Part shown: one piece after another, positions 7,388-16,613 of the stretch
How positions within the stretch are numbered: the stretch's first letter is position 1
Layout: each line of letters starts with the position of its first letter
Source of the DNA: Terribacillus halophilus
Lineage (GTDB): Bacteria > Bacillota > Bacilli > Bacillales > Amphibacillaceae
NCBI RefSeq assembly: GCF_900162685.1
Contig: NZ_LT727828.1
Coordinates: 832,824 to 896,823, forward strand
Direction: 5' to 3'
DNA: 64,000 bases
Translations under genes and position numbers: made by a program
Notes under the pieces: generated by a model
Database searches by the model: none
What the model saw: the letters and a program-made list of their open reading frames with translations, nothing else
What the model was told of the DNA's origin: nothing

Positions 7388-9649
7388 TTAAGCCGAATCT
7401 GAATCAGCAGTCTCGGTCAGGAATCGCAACCCAGCTAAATATTTACGTCCGCGTTTCTGAACCCATTGGACGCGAACGTCACTTTCATAGAAATTATTAT
7501 GATTCGTGTACAAACGCAAAATCTGTCCTGGTTTTAATGATTTTCTCAGTTCTACTTGGCAGCCGCTTAAACTGTAATCCAGTAATGTCGTTTCCATTTT
7601 GTGATTTCTTTCTGTATGCAAGATGCCCGGGACAGCGATCGTTTCTCGAATGCTTTGCCGCTCTGCTTGTTTCGGTATTGCTTTTGTTTGGCGGAAGAAA
7701 CGAGTTGCTGCACGCCAGAGTGTGGAATTCACATATTCCCGGTTAGAATAAATATCTGCTGCATCAACGAACAACATTTGGACGAGTGAGCGGTATTGCG
7801 CTTGAGTGACATCCTGAAACGAGACGCCGGCATAATAGCTTGTCCCTTGCTGGGAAACCCAATGTTTTCGCAGTTGTACGTCTTGAAGCGGCCCGGCACA
7901 CAGTGTGAGAGCAGCACCAGCTGATAGCATGTGGGCAGACTTTACATCAAGCAATTCTAAACGAGCGCCATATTCGCTCAAGTCGATAATTCTTGCTGGA
8001 TACGCAGCGCCGTCAAGTGAATTTTCCATCTGTGCTTCTATTGTGATATCGATACGCTCTGCCTCTCGGAAGCGCGGACGTTCCACTGCGATAATTAGCG
8101 CCATCACAAGTGCAACAGCATTATAGAGTACCCAGAAAATATTGATATATAGCATCTCGACATTATGGTACAGCTGAATTGGTGTACATAAATCAATCCC
8201 AATCATAATTAGGCTGGCAAGACTCATTGCGAGCAAAATGACATACGGCGTACTCGTTCGCCATAGAAAATGACGCCGGTTATTGAGGATTCCTTTTCGG
8301 GTGACATTAAATTTGATCGTTTTTCGTAAGAAGAGCTCTGTCAGAACCGATAAAGCCATGTAAGGAGCAAGTGCTACTTCATAAACATGGCTCCACAATG
8401 TTGTTCGTTTGTTGTCTGCCATCCGGCGGAATGCCAGCTGGGATGACAAAAATGCCGGCAGCCAGTATAGCACCAAGGTGGAGAAATCTGTTTGCAAACT
8501 ATAAATACCGAACAGCAGGAATAACAGCGGAGCCAGCAAATAGACCATCTTATAAATGCCGAAAAGCCAATAATGAATGCCGTCCATATACAACAGACGC
8601 TGCATAAAGCTCAACCCCTTAATCGTAAGCGGGTTCCATTTTCGGATAACTTGGATATTTCCCCGGCACCAACGGTCACGCTGCTTCAGCAAGTCTGCAT
8701 ATGTTTCTGGTGATAGTCCGACAGCCAGCGTTTCATTGACGAAGACAGTCTTTTGGCCCTTTGTTTGGAGCAGCATGCCGGTTGCCATGTCTTCGGTAAT
8801 GACACCTGTTGCGAAACCGCCAATAGCTTCTAAAGCAGAACGGCGGAATAGAGCGTTGCTGCCAACATACATCGTCGCATTAAATCGGTCTTTACCTTCT
8901 TCCAGCCGACGCATAAAGAAATCCTGTTCATTCGTGATGTTTTCCTCAAAGAATAGGTTGTACTGAAATGCGTCGGAATTATAAAACACTTGCGGTGCTT
9001 GCACAAAGGAGACTTTCTCATCTGTAAAATGACCGATTGTTCGCTCCAGAAAATTAGCACGCGGAACCATATCAGCATCCATTGTGACAATAATCTCACC
9101 ATCCGTTTTTGTCATAGCAGCGTTCAAGTTGCCGGCTTTTTGATGCATGTTATCCGGGCGGTCCAAATAATAAGCACCCAGTGATTCCGTTAGCTCTCGA
9201 ATAGCTGCTCGTCTGCCATCATCACACACGTAGACTTTCAGCTTTTCCTTCGGATAGTGCATCATCTGGCTCGCCACAATCGTTCGCTTTAAAAGATCGC
9301 CGGGCTCATTATAAGTAGCAATATACACATCCACTGTTGGCAGTTCTTCAAAGGCAGACAGCGGAATCGTTTTCCGCTGGAACGGCTTCCAAGACAGAAC
9401 TGTAAAAACAATAGACTGGAGGTAGCCAGCCCATTCGGTAACTAACAGCAAAATGCCGACAATTAAGCTTATAATACCGACGGTCGGGAGCGTAAAGGCC
9501 GTCCGCCAGATAAGGTAAACAAGGTTCAAACCTAAGAAGGCTGCAAGCAATACATATTTGGCAGCTATGTGTTTCCGGGCAAACAGATATAATACAAGTA
9601 ATACTGCTGTAGAAGCAGCCAGCCAAATGATTTCTGACGTTTGCAACAT
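7388..9649 (-). CDS. Cellulose-synthase-like glycosyltransferase with two PilZ domains
   Basis: 753 residues, ATG start with AAAGGAAGTG upstream. N-terminal membrane segments (~residues 5-90) precede a processive family-2 glycosyltransferase domain showing VDVYIATYNEP, VYVCDDGRR, MDADMVPR, TGVITEDMATG and QRDRWCRGN, i.e. the D,D,D,Q(Q/R)xRW set of BcsA. More membrane helices follow. Two PilZ-type modules come after them: one with R-E-A-E-R and DLSEYGARLEL, a second with R-Q-S-I-R and DYSLSGCQVEL. Both keep RxxxR and D-x-S-x-x-G, the cyclic-di-GMP-binding signature. By family it polymerises an NDP-sugar at the membrane and extrudes the polymer under c-di-GMP control; the sugar cannot be told. 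No bcsB, bcsZ or diguanylate cyclase is adjacent. The only neighbour on its strand is a GH10 hydrolase. Confidence 0.88.
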   Translation of the reverse strand: MLQTSEIIWLAASTAVLLVLYLFARKHIAAKYVLLAAFLGLNLVYLIWRTAFTLPTVGIISLIVGILLLVTEWAGYLQSIVFTVLSWKPFQRKTIPLSAFEELPTVDVYIATYNEPGDLLKRTIVASQMMHYPKEKLKVYVCDDGRRAAIRELTESLGAYYLDRPDNMHQKAGNLNAAMTKTDGEIIVTMDADMVPRANFLERTIGHFTDEKVSFVQAPQVFYNSDAFQYNLFFEENITNEQDFFMRRLEEGKDRFNATMYVGSNALFRRSALEAIGGFATGVITEDMATGMLLQTKGQKTVFVNETLAVGLSPETYADLLKQRDRWCRGNIQVIRKWNPLTIKGLSFMQRLLYMDGIHYWLFGIYKMVYLLAPLLFLLFGIYSLQTDFSTLVLYWLPAFLSSQLAFRRMADNKRTTLWSHVYEVALAPYMALSVLTELFLRKTIKFNVTRKGILNNRRHFLWRTSTPYVILLAMSLASLIMIGIDLCTPIQLYHNVEMLYINIFWVLYNAVALVMALIIAVERPRFREAERIDITIEAQMENSLDGAAYPARIIDLSEYGARLELLDVKSAHMLSAGAALTLCAGPLQDVQLRKHWVSQQGTSYYAGVSFQDVTQAQYRSLVQMLFVDAADIYSNREYVNSTLWRAATRFFRQTKAIPKQAERQSIRETIAVPGILHTERNHKMETTLLDYSLSGCQVELRKSLKPGQILRLYTNHNNFYESDVRVQWVQKRGRKYLAGLRFLTETADSDSA

Positions 9650-9790
9650 GCATCACTTCCTTTGCTTCTAGTATTTTTATCGAGCATCGCTTGGATTCAA
9701 GCTTGTTTTCTTCTTCCCTTCATTCTTTCTTCTTATGTCATAAGTTGTATAATTTTATTGGAAGAGGGAGAGGAAGAGGAAAATGAGAAT

Positions 9791-9828
9791 AAAAAATAGA
9801 CTATGCAGTTACCGCAATAGTCTATCTT
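9791..9828 (-). terminator. Terminator after the GH10 gene
   Basis: ATAGACTAT (9796-9804) pairs with ATAGTCTAT (9817-9825). Read on the minus strand the stem is followed by TTTTTTATT. Confidence 0.75.
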
Positions 9829-9837
9829 AGAAGCTGA

Positions 9838-10875
9838 TCAGAATAATAGCTTTCGTTTTATTGTATGATAAGCCTTTTTGGGCTGGCTATTCTCATTAAA
9901 CAACAATGGCTTGCCAGCAGCGGATTCTTGTTCGGTAACCCAGCTATAGTTATCGGAAATACCCCAAACAGTAAATTCTTCGCAGGCTGCTGTATCCAGG
10001 CAGATTTCCATTACATCCCCGTACCGTTCTGCTTGTATATTTTTAGCGTCTCCATTATTCAAGTTCTGTAATTTCACATCCATCTCTGTGACAGCTATTT
10101 GGAATCCAGCATCCTCGATTCGCTTGAACCATTCTGCGATACGGTCTTTGGAGAAGCGAGGATCGGCAGCGTCTAGGTGCATCTGTGTGCCGATGCCATC
10201 AATCGGTACGCCTTCTTCTTTCCAAGCGCTTAGTGCTTCCAGCATCGCTTCTGATTTTTCGTTTGACATTTCCGTGCCAAAGTCATTGTAATAAAGTTTG
10301 GCATCGGGGTTGGCTTCGTGCGCCCATTGGAAAGCAAGCGGAATATAATCAGGACCAATTGTACGCAGCCAAATGGTATCCCGAAGCGTGCCATTATCAT
10401 GCCAAGCTTCATTTACAACGTCAAATGTGTCAATTCTGCCTTTATACTGTTTTACGATATTTTGGACATGTGATTTTAGAATTCGTTCAGCTGATGCCCG
10501 GTCGACGGCTTGATCCTGCACCCAAGCTGGCAGTGCTTCTCCCCAAACGAGTACATGACCGCGGATTTCAATGTCATGCTCCTGGGCCATCTCAATCATT
10601 TTATCCACTTTGACATAATTGAAAGCACCTTCTTCAGGCTGCATGGCATCCATTTTCATTTCATTTTCAATCGTCCAGCTGGAAAACTCAGTCGTTGCAA
10701 GTTCTTGGTAGTTCGTATCTTCCATGAGTGCATCATACTGAATGGAAGAGCCAATGCGTAAATCTTCATCGTCTGCGAGCTTCCGCAAAGTTTGTCTTTC
10801 CATCATATACCCTCCTAGTGCAATCCCGATAAGAAGGATAACTCCTCCCATCCAGATCCATTTACGCTTTTTCAT
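9838..10875 (-). CDS. Membrane-anchored endo-1,4-beta-xylanase, GH10 family
   Basis: 345 residues from ATG 10875, which has GGAGGG nine bases upstream (an ATG at 10890 lies within or before that site). Residues ~6-24 are a hydrophobic signal/anchor; no clear cleavage site follows, so the enzyme may stay on the membrane. The rest is a GH10 TIM barrel: NEMKMDAMQP, GHVLVWGEALPAWV, DVVNEAWHDNG (acid/base Glu ~156), YYNDFGTE, GIGTQMHLD, VTEMDVKL (nucleophile Glu ~264) and WGISDNYSW. The usual HTLVWHSQ is VLVWGEALP here, losing one substrate-site His, which hints at an altered subsite. It has its own terminator. It may act on xylan oligomers at the cell surface or trim the polymer made by the neighbouring transferase. 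Confidence 0.88.
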   Translation of the reverse strand: MKKRKWIWMGGVILLIGIALGGYMMERQTLRKLADDEDLRIGSSIQYDALMEDTNYQELATTEFSSWTIENEMKMDAMQPEEGAFNYVKVDKMIEMAQEHDIEIRGHVLVWGEALPAWVQDQAVDRASAERILKSHVQNIVKQYKGRIDTFDVVNEAWHDNGTLRDTIWLRTIGPDYIPLAFQWAHEANPDAKLYYNDFGTEMSNEKSEAMLEALSAWKEEGVPIDGIGTQMHLDAADPRFSKDRIAEWFKRIEDAGFQIAVTEMDVKLQNLNNGDAKNIQAERYGDVMEICLDTAACEEFTVWGISDNYSWVTEQESAAGKPLLFNENSQPKKAYHTIKRKLLF

Positions 10876-10894
10876 CGAAAAGCCCTCCACGTTT

Positions 10895-10912
10895 GTTCGA
10901 GATGAATCGAAC
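10895..10912. promoter_or_regulatory. Inverted repeat upstream of the GH10 gene
   Basis: GTTCGA (10895-10900) and TCGAAC (10907-10912) are perfect 6-bp arms with a 6-bp spacer, 20 bases upstream of the GH10 start. Possible operator. Confidence 0.35.
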
Positions 10913-10986
10913 GGTTAATAGGTACATGTAACCGTAAGAACAGACAAGTAAACCATTCAAACGGAGATAATTCTGCAACTGTCTAA

Positions 10987-11009
10987 TTTTTGTGTGAAAT
11001 ACACAAAAA
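10987..11009. promoter_or_regulatory. 9-bp inverted repeat between GH10 and putB
   Basis: TTTTTGTGT (10987-10995) and ACACAAAAA (11001-11009) are perfect arms around GAAAT. The centre lies about 40 bases upstream of the putB -35, a place where an activator such as a PutR-like protein would bind. Confidence 0.4.
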
Positions 11010-11037
11010 CAGGTGAAATGTTTGTCTTTCCTGCATA

Positions 11038-11066
11038 TTGTAAGCCTTTTCCTATCCGACTACAAT
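11038..11066 (+). promoter_or_regulatory. Sigma-A promoter of putB
   Basis: TTGTAA (11038-11043), a 17-base spacer, TACAAT (11061-11066). It lies 43 bases upstream of the putB start. Confidence 0.6.
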
Positions 11067-11108
11067 GAACGTATAGCACATGTGCAAGTGAATTGGGAGG
11101 TGTTACAG

Positions 11109-12026
11109 TTGGAAGCTTTATCTCGCAATTTTTTCTTGTATCTATCAAAGAACCAGCAGTTGAACAAATTGGCTAGTCAATATGGCATTAAAATGGTGAG
11201 AGGGAAAATCGTAGGTGGTGTATCCTTCGATCAAGCCATTCCATTCATCCAGGAACAAAACAAAGCTGGCATGAGTGTAACAGTTGATCATCTAGGTGAA
11301 TATGTGGATGATCCCCTAACGACTCTAGAGCGTACAAGCGGAATCGTCGCAGCGCTAGAGATGATTAAGAAAGAAAATCTGGATGCGCATGTTTCGTTGA
11401 AACTGACCGCGCTTGGGCTGGATATTAGTGAAGAGCTTGTCCGCCTGAACTTACGCCGGATTTTGACAGCTGCGGATCGTCTCGATGTCATGGTGACGAT
11501 TGACATGGAAGATTCAACGCGATGTGCGCAAACATTGAATCTGTTTCAAGAGCTGAAGGCTGATTACCAAAATGTGAGCACTGTCATTCAAGCTTATCTT
11601 TACCGAAGTGGTGAAGACTTGGATAGGATGCAGCATTTGCAGCCATTCGTCCGCTTGGTGAAAGGTGCCTACAAAGAACGGCTTTCCGTTGCTTTCCAAG
11701 ACAAGCGGGACGTTGATGCCAACTATCGTAAATTAATCGCCAAGCAGCTGGACAGCGGTAGCTATACAGCTATTGCTACGCATGATGAGCGCATGGTGTC
11801 CTTTGCTAAACATTATGCACTGGAAAAAGGAATAGGGAAAGAAAAATTTGAATTTCAGATGCTGTATGGTATGCGGCAGCAGCTGCAGGAAGAGCTCGTA
11901 AAGCAAGGCTATAAGGTACGAATTTACTTGCCTTATGGGGATGACTGGTACGGCTACTTCATGCGCAGGCTGGCAGAGCGACCAGCAAACATTGCATTTG
12001 CACTGAAAGGTATGACCAAAAAATAA
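11109..12026 (+). CDS. putB: Proline dehydrogenase (FAD-dependent)
   Basis: 305 residues from the TTG at 11109, chosen for the GGGAGG site eight bases upstream; this gives the usual ~300-residue monofunctional enzyme beginning LSRNFFLYLSKNQQLNKLA. The barrel shows VTVDHLGEYVDD, VSLKLTALGLD, VTIDMEDSTRC, VIQAYLYRSGEDLD, VRLVKGAYKE, IATHDERM, FEFQMLYGMR, and the C-terminal RIYLPYGDDWYGYFMRRLAERPAN that lines the proline site. It oxidises L-proline to delta-1-pyrroline-5-carboxylate with FAD, passing electrons to the membrane quinone pool. It is 18 bases ahead of putC, forming the two-step proline-to-glutamate operon. In B. subtilis the pair is activated by the PucR-type protein PutR; a PucR-family gene lies at 21.8 kb here. 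Confidence 0.93.
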   Translation: MEALSRNFFLYLSKNQQLNKLASQYGIKMVRGKIVGGVSFDQAIPFIQEQNKAGMSVTVDHLGEYVDDPLTTLERTSGIVAALEMIKKENLDAHVSLKLTALGLDISEELVRLNLRRILTAADRLDVMVTIDMEDSTRCAQTLNLFQELKADYQNVSTVIQAYLYRSGEDLDRMQHLQPFVRLVKGAYKERLSVAFQDKRDVDANYRKLIAKQLDSGSYTAIATHDERMVSFAKHYALEKGIGKEKFEFQMLYGMRQQLQEELVKQGYKVRIYLPYGDDWYGYFMRRLAERPANIAFALKGMTKK

Positions 12027-12044
12027 ACAAAGGAGCGATCTATC

Positions 12045-13592
12045 ATGACAACACCTTATAAACACGAACCGTTCACTGATTTTACACAGGAACAAGAGCA
12101 GCAGGCTTTCCAAGTGGCGCTGAAACAGGTACAACATGTGATGGGAAACAAGTACCCCCTTGTCATCGACGGCGAAAAGGTAACGACTGATGAAAAAATC
12201 GTCTCCATTAATCCAGCAAATAAAGAAGAAGTAGTCGGAGAGGTTTCAAAGGCTTCTCAAGAACATGCAGAACGTGCCATTGAAGCAGCAGCGACAGCGT
12301 TTGAAACATGGCGCTACACAACGACAGAAGAGCGCGCGCACATTCTCATGCGAGCGGCAGCAATCGTTCGGCGTAAAAAACATTATTTCTCTGCTTTGCT
12401 TGTAAAGGAAGCCGGTAAGCCTTGGAAAGAAGCAGATGCCGACACAGCAGAAGCGATTGACTTTATGGAATATTACGCCCGTCAGATGATGGAGCTTGCA
12501 CCAGGTAAAGAAATTTTATCTCGTGAAGGAGAATCGAACCGTTATGTTTATACGCCGACTGGTGTTACTGTCGTTATTTCACCGTGGAACTTCTTGTTTG
12601 CAATCATGGCAGGAACAACCGTCGCACCGCTCGTCACAGGTAATACCGTCGTTTTGAAGCCGGCAAGTGCAACACCAGTTATCGCAGCACAGTTTGTCGA
12701 CGTGCTTGAGCAAGCGGGTGTGCCGAAGGGCGTAATCAATTTCGTGCCAGGAAGCGGCTCCGAAGTTGGCGATTATCTAGTAGAGCATCCAAAAACGAGT
12801 ATCATTACTTTCACTGGATCGCGCGATGTTGGTACACGTATTATCGAAAAAGCAGCTAAAGTACAGCCTGGACAGCAGCATCTAAAACAAGTTATCGCAG
12901 AGATGGGCGGAAAAGATACGGTTGTTGTGGACGAAGATGGAGACATCGAACTTGCTGCAGATGCGATTGCTGTATCAGCATTCGGATTCGCCGGTCAAAA
13001 ATGCTCGGCTGGCTCTCGAGCTGTTGTGCATGAAAAAGTGTATGACGCTGTACTGCAGCGTGTCATCGAAATCACGGAGTCTCGCATTACCGCAGCTCCG
13101 GAAAGTGCCGATGTGTACATGGGGCCAGTCATCGATCAAGCTTCATTTGATAAAATTACTGATTATATCGAAGTCGGCAAAGAAGAAGGAAAACTCGTTA
13201 GCGGCGGGTCCAGTGACGACAGTAAAGGCTTCTTTATCCAGCCGACCATCTTCGCTGACTTGTCACCAACATCCCGATTGATGCAAGAAGAGATCTTCGG
13301 ACCAGTACTAGGGTTCTCGAAAGTATCCAGCTTTGAAGAAGCCATTGATGTAGCAAATAACACAGAGTACGGCTTGACTGGTGCGGTCATCACGAATAAC
13401 CGCGACCACATCGAATACGCCAAACAGCGATTCCACGTCGGCAACCTATACTTCAACCGCAACTGCACCGGCGCCATCGTAGGCTACCACCCATTCGGCG
13501 GCTTCAAGATGTCCGGCACCGACTCCAAAGCCGGCGGCCCAGACTATCTGCAACTGCATATGCTAGCAAAGACAGTAAGTGAAATGTATTAA
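12045..13592 (+). CDS. putC: 1-pyrroline-5-carboxylate dehydrogenase
   Basis: 515 residues, the family's exact usual length, with AAAGGAGCGA just upstream. It is an aldehyde dehydrogenase: [12 protein letters not shown] (oxyanion Asn), [20 protein letters not shown] (NAD fold), IAEMGGKD (general-base Glu), [16 protein letters not shown] (catalytic Cys), [13 protein letters not shown], and [20 protein letters not shown] near the end. It converts the putB product (as glutamate semialdehyde) to L-glutamate with NAD+. It could equally be called RocA by sequence; adjacency to proline dehydrogenase favours PutC. It ends at tandem repeats that begin inside its stop codon, with a strong terminator beyond them. 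Confidence 0.93.
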   Translation: MTTPYKHEPFTDFTQEQEQQAFQVALKQVQHVMGNKYPLVIDGEKVTTDEKIVSINPANKEEVVGEVSKASQEHAERAIEAAATAFETWRYTTTEERAHILMRAAAIVRRKKHYFSALLVKEAGKPWKEADADTAEAIDFMEYYARQMMELAPGKEILSREGESNRYVYTPTGVTVVISPWNFLFAIMAGTTVAPLVTGNTVVLKPASATPVIAAQFVDVLEQAGVPKGVINFVPGSGSEVGDYLVEHPKTSIITFTGSRDVGTRIIEKAAKVQPGQQHLKQVIAEMGGKDTVVVDEDGDIELAADAIAVSAFGFAGQKCSAGSRAVVHEKVYDAVLQRVIEITESRITAAPESADVYMGPVIDQASFDKITDYIEVGKEEGKLVSGGSSDDSKGFFIQPTIFADLSPTSRLMQEEIFGPVLGFSKVSSFEEAIDVANNTEYGLTGAVITNNRDHIEYAKQRFHVGNLYFNRNCTGAIVGYHPFGGFKMSGTDSKAGGPDYLQLHMLAKTVSEMY

Positions 13593-13893
13593 GAAAAGCG
13601 GAAAAGACCGCTTAGGAACGGAGCGGTAAGCAAGGGAGCCCGGAGTGGGTGATTTTCCCCACATAGGGATTCATCACTTATACCGCAGTTTCTGGTTTTC
13701 GGAGCTAGACATCAAAGAAAAGCGTAGAAAACCGATTAGAAACGGAGGAATAAGCAAGGGAGCCCGGAGTGGGCGAATTTCCCACATAGGGATTCATTGC
13801 TTACAGCGCAGTTTCTGGTCTTTGTAGCTAGACATCAAAGAAAAGCGGAAAAGACCGCTTACAGCGTAGTTCCTGGCTTTTGCAGCTAGACAG
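13591..13893 (+). repeat. Two and a half tandem copies of a ~123-bp intergenic repeat
   Basis: Units start at 13591, 13715 and 13838 (spacing 124 and 123). Shared blocks are AAGAAAAGCG at the head, AAGCAAGGGAGCCCGGAGTG, CACATAGGGATTCAT, CGCAGTTTCTGG and AGCTAGACATC at the tail. The third unit has an internal deletion. Units 1 and 3 contain AAGCGG/CCGCTT hairpins. Apparent short ORFs here follow the repeat and have no RBS. Confidence 0.85.
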
Positions 13894-13928
13894 CACTCCA
13901 TCGAAAAATAACCTGTCCAAAAATGAGG

Positions 13929-13957
13929 AAAGCGTGCCCAGTGGGCACGCTTTTTTT
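13929..13957 (+). terminator. Strong terminator downstream of putBC
   Basis: AAAGCGTGCCC pairs with GGGCACGCTTT across a 3-base loop, followed by seven T. It is the first good terminator after putC, so the tandem repeats are probably transcribed with putBC. Confidence 0.85.
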
Positions 13958-13997
13958 AGAAGATATAAAAAAAGAAGGAAGATAGAGGAGAAGGGGG

Positions 13998-14117
13998 TTA
14001 ACCGTCTAACTCTTCTTCGTTCTCTGGATCGTCACTCAATCTTGTGAGCCAGTCTCTGAATTCTGCGTCATCCTTGCAGTGAATTACTTTCGGTGTTTCG
14101 TCTAATTTGCTTTTCAT
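13998..14117 (-). CDS. Small acidic hypothetical protein (39 residues)
   Basis: ATG 14117 has AAAAGGAGAG about 10 bases upstream on the minus strand. The product begins MKSKLDETPKVIHCKDDAEF and ends RLSDDPENEEELDG; it is highly acidic at the C-terminus with one Cys. A longer in-frame upstream start (14180) would lie beyond the RBS. No family recognised. Position between the putBC terminator and the Zur-controlled cluster gives no clue to function. Confidence 0.45.
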   Translation of the reverse strand: MKSKLDETPKVIHCKDDAEFRDWLTRLSDDPENEEELDG

Positions 14118-14252
14118 TTCTATTCTCTCCTTTTCGTAGTCACCCTTGATTATACCCGAGCTAGGATATATTAAAACCAATTTTACAGACTCTTCATTAA
14201 TCTAACAAACACTTTGTAAACTTATCTTACGCATTATTTTTTTGACTTTGAC

Positions 14253-14302
14253 TTTACAAACGGGGAATGCTTGTTGTACGATATAAATCGTAACCGTTAC
14301 GA
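14253..14302 (+). promoter_or_regulatory. Promoter and Zur box of the zinc-starvation cluster
   Basis: TTTACA (14253), an 18-base spacer and TACGAT (14277) make a plausible promoter. Just downstream TCGTAAC-C-GTTACGA (14288-14302) is a perfect 7-1-7 inverted repeat matching the Bacillus Zur operator TCGTAATNATTACGA at nearly every position. Binding there would block transcription when zinc is plentiful. Confidence 0.75.
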
Positions 14303-14323
14303 ATTGAAAAGGTGAGGTGTAAC

Positions 14324-15334
14324 ATGGCGGACGAGCAAAAGAAAATTCCAGTAACCATAATTACTGGGTTTCTTGGTTCTGGAAAGACAACGTTATTAAA
14401 TCGAATACTGCTCGATGTGCGCAGCAGCAATACAGCTGTCATTATCAATGAGTTCGGCAAAACCGGTATTGATGGTAAATTTGTAGAAGAAACAAAAGAA
14501 GAGATTATTGAAATCAACAATGGCTGTATTTGTTGTAATGTGCGTGGTGACTTAATCAGAATACTCAAAGATCTGCTTGTACGTGCGCATCAAGAAGGAA
14601 CAAAGCTGCAAAGGGTAATTGTTGAAACAACAGGATTAGCCAATCCAGCTCCTGTGATTCAAACATTCTTAATGGATGATGTGATGCGCTATTGGTTCGA
14701 ATTAGATTGCGTGAGTACAGTAGTGGATAGCTTGCACATAGAGAAGCAGCTTACAGAACATGAGATTGCGCGCGAGCAAATTGCGTTTGCCGATCGAATC
14801 ATTATGAATAAGCAAGATCTGGTTTCACAAGACAAACGAGATGCATTAATCTTGCGAATGCAGCACATGAACCCAGAGGCAGAAATATATGACGTACAAA
14901 ACAGTGATGTACCGCTAGATAAACTGTTGCATGTGTACAGTTTTTCGCTCGATCACACACTCCACATTCGTCCAAATTTCCTCAAGCAGCACCATCATCA
15001 CCATCATGATGATATTCAGGCGATTGTGTTAAGAGACGACCGTCCAATTGATTCCAAGCGTCTGGATATATGGTTTTCGTATTTAGTCCAAGTGAAGGGT
15101 GAAAGTCTCTTCCGGTATAAAGGTATACTTCATGTGGCAGGGGAGAAGCGTCGTGTTCTGTTTCAAGGTGTACATATGCTTTTTGCCAGCAATATGGACC
15201 GAGAGTGGAAGCAGGGAGAAGCAAAACAAAGTGAGCTTGTTTTTATCGGCAAGGATTTGAATGAAGAAGAATTACAGATGGGATTTGCATTTTGTCTAGG
15301 TGATTTGGACGAGCTCCAATCTAAAGGTGCTTAA
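14324..15334 (+). CDS. COG0523 (CobW/P47K) metal-chaperone GTPase with His-rich loop
   Basis: 336 residues from ATG 14324 (AAAAGGTGAGG upstream; an in-frame GTG at 14312 sits inside that site). The GTPase domain has Walker A TGFLGSGKTTLLN, switch region VIINEFG, the metal-binding CxCC in NNGCICCNVRGDL, VETTGLANPAPV and the guanine motif NKQD. A run of six His followed by two Asp (about residues 226-233) joins it to the C-terminal CobW domain. These proteins hand Zn or another metal to client enzymes, driven by GTP. It is of a different subgroup (more YjiA-like) from the two YciC-like paralogues downstream. Immediately under a Zur box, so probably made in zinc starvation. Confidence 0.85.
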   Translation: MADEQKKIPVTIITGFLGSGKTTLLNRILLDVRSSNTAVIINEFGKTGIDGKFVEETKEEIIEINNGCICCNVRGDLIRILKDLLVRAHQEGTKLQRVIVETTGLANPAPVIQTFLMDDVMRYWFELDCVSTVVDSLHIEKQLTEHEIAREQIAFADRIIMNKQDLVSQDKRDALILRMQHMNPEAEIYDVQNSDVPLDKLLHVYSFSLDHTLHIRPNFLKQHHHHHHDDIQAIVLRDDRPIDSKRLDIWFSYLVQVKGESLFRYKGILHVAGEKRRVLFQGVHMLFASNMDREWKQGEAKQSELVFIGKDLNEEELQMGFAFCLGDLDELQSKGA

Positions 15335-15364
15335 ATGAGTAAAAAAAATTTAGTTGATTTTAAA

Positions 15365-15379
15365 TCGTAATAATTACAC
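15365..15379 (+). promoter_or_regulatory. Second Zur box
   Basis: TCGTAAT-A-ATTACAC, one mismatch from a perfect inverted repeat and preceded by AAA as in the Bacillus consensus. It sits 15 bases ahead of the next gene, suggesting independent zinc control of the downstream operon. Confidence 0.75.
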
Positions 15380-15393
15380 ATTGAGGTGAAGGT

Positions 15394-16596
15394 ATGGAAA
15401 AGAAAATCCCCGTGACCGTGCTGAGCGGATATTTAGGTGCTGGCAAAACAACATTACTGAATCATGTTTTGCATAACCGAGATGGGTTGAAAGTAGCGGT
15501 TATCGTAAACGACATGAGCGAAATCAATATTGATGCTGGTCTAGTGGAGAATGAAGGCACGCTGTCACGTGTCGATGAACAGCTAGTTGAGATGTCCAAT
15601 GGCTGCATTTGCTGCACGTTACGTGATGATTTACTCGTTGAGGTAGAAAAGCTGGCGAAAGAAGGCAAGTTCGACTATATCTTGATTGAATCTAGTGGGA
15701 TAAGTGAGCCAGTGCCTGTTGCACAGACGTTTTCGTACATTGATGAACAGTCGAACATCAACCTTTCCGATTTTACAACACTGGATACGATGGTAACAGT
15801 AGTGGACGCAAATCGTTTTTGGCATGATTTTGGTTCTGGAGAGAGCCTGCTGGATCGGCAGCAGGAAGTTGCGGAAAACGATGAACGAGAAATTGCTGAT
15901 TTGCTGCTCGATCAAATTGAATTTTGCAATGTATTAATTTTAAACAAATGCGACCTTGTAGAGGCAGAACAGCTCAAAGAATTGAAACACGTACTTCGTC
16001 TATTACAGCCAGAAGCAAAAATCATTGAAACAACACATGGGAAAATTGACCCCAAAGAGATTTTGTTCACAGCATCCTTTGATTTTGACAAAGTCAGTGC
16101 TTCCGCAGGCTGGCTGAAAGAATTAGAAAATGGACCAGAGCAGCACACACCAGAAACCGAAGAATATGGAATTGGATCATTTACTTACGTCCGCCAGCAT
16201 CCGTTCCATTCTCAGCGTTTTATGCAGTTTGTCGAGACGATGCCGGAGAATATTGTCCGTTCTAAAGGTATTACTTGGTGTGCGACGCGTAATCAATTTG
16301 CTTTGCTGCTCTCTCAGGCAGGACCAGCAGCAAATATGGAGCCGGTTTCTTACTGGGTTGCCACGCTGGATGAAGATCGGCAAGCATTTTTACGCCGGGA
16401 GAATCCATCACTGGATAAAGTCTGGCATCCAACGTATGGCGACCGGATGACACAGCTTGTTTTCATAGGAACCGATTTGGATCAAAAAGAGATCACAGAA
16501 GAATTAGATCGCTGTTTATTGACCGAAACAGAACTTGCAGGTGATTGGTCACAACTGCCAGATCCATTTCAATGGAATATTCAAACTGCAAATTAA
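15394..16596 (+). CDS. zagA: Zinc-responsive COG0523 GTPase, YciC/ZagA type
   Basis: 400 residues, RBS GAGGTGAAGG. It matches B. subtilis YciC (ZagA) in layout: [17 protein letters not shown] (Walker A), [37 protein letters not shown] (CxCC), [52 protein letters not shown] (guanine motif), and the C-terminal domain with [13 protein letters not shown] and [16 protein letters not shown]. ZagA is known as a Zur-repressed metallochaperone that supplies zinc to folate-pathway FolE when zinc is scarce. The Zur box just upstream supports the same role. Followed after 17 bases by rpsN2, so one operon. Confidence 0.88.
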   Translation: MEKKIPVTVLSGYLGAGKTTLLNHVLHNRDGLKVAVIVNDMSEINIDAGLVENEGTLSRVDEQLVEMSNGCICCTLRDDLLVEVEKLAKEGKFDYILIESSGISEPVPVAQTFSYIDEQSNINLSDFTTLDTMVTVVDANRFWHDFGSGESLLDRQQEVAENDEREIADLLLDQIEFCNVLILNKCDLVEAEQLKELKHVLRLLQPEAKIIETTHGKIDPKEILFTASFDFDKVSASAGWLKELENGPEQHTPETEEYGIGSFTYVRQHPFHSQRFMQFVETMPENIVRSKGITWCATRNQFALLLSQAGPAANMEPVSYWVATLDEDRQAFLRRENPSLDKVWHPTYGDRMTQLVFIGTDLDQKEITEELDRCLLTETELAGDWSQLPDPFQWNIQTAN

Positions 16597-16613
16597 ATTA
16601 GGAGGAATAGAAA

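Noticed and set aside
7384-7746. Plus-strand frame antisense to the glycosyltransferase
   Set aside because: Codon use and composition are those of an antisense shadow; the minus-strand gene has full family motifs.
10185-10613. 142-codon plus-strand frame antisense to the GH10 gene
   Set aside because: The GH10 gene is certain on the other strand and this frame has no RBS or family pattern.
13645-13827. 60-codon frame in the tandem repeats
   Set aside because: Repeats with the unit period and lacks an RBS.
13591-13893. CRISPR array
   Set aside because: Units are ~123 bp with similarity along their whole length, no spacer structure and no cas genes.
14988-15010. Run of CAC/CAT codons as an engineered His tag or contamination
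   Set aside because: His runs followed by Asp at this position are natural in COG0523 GTPases.
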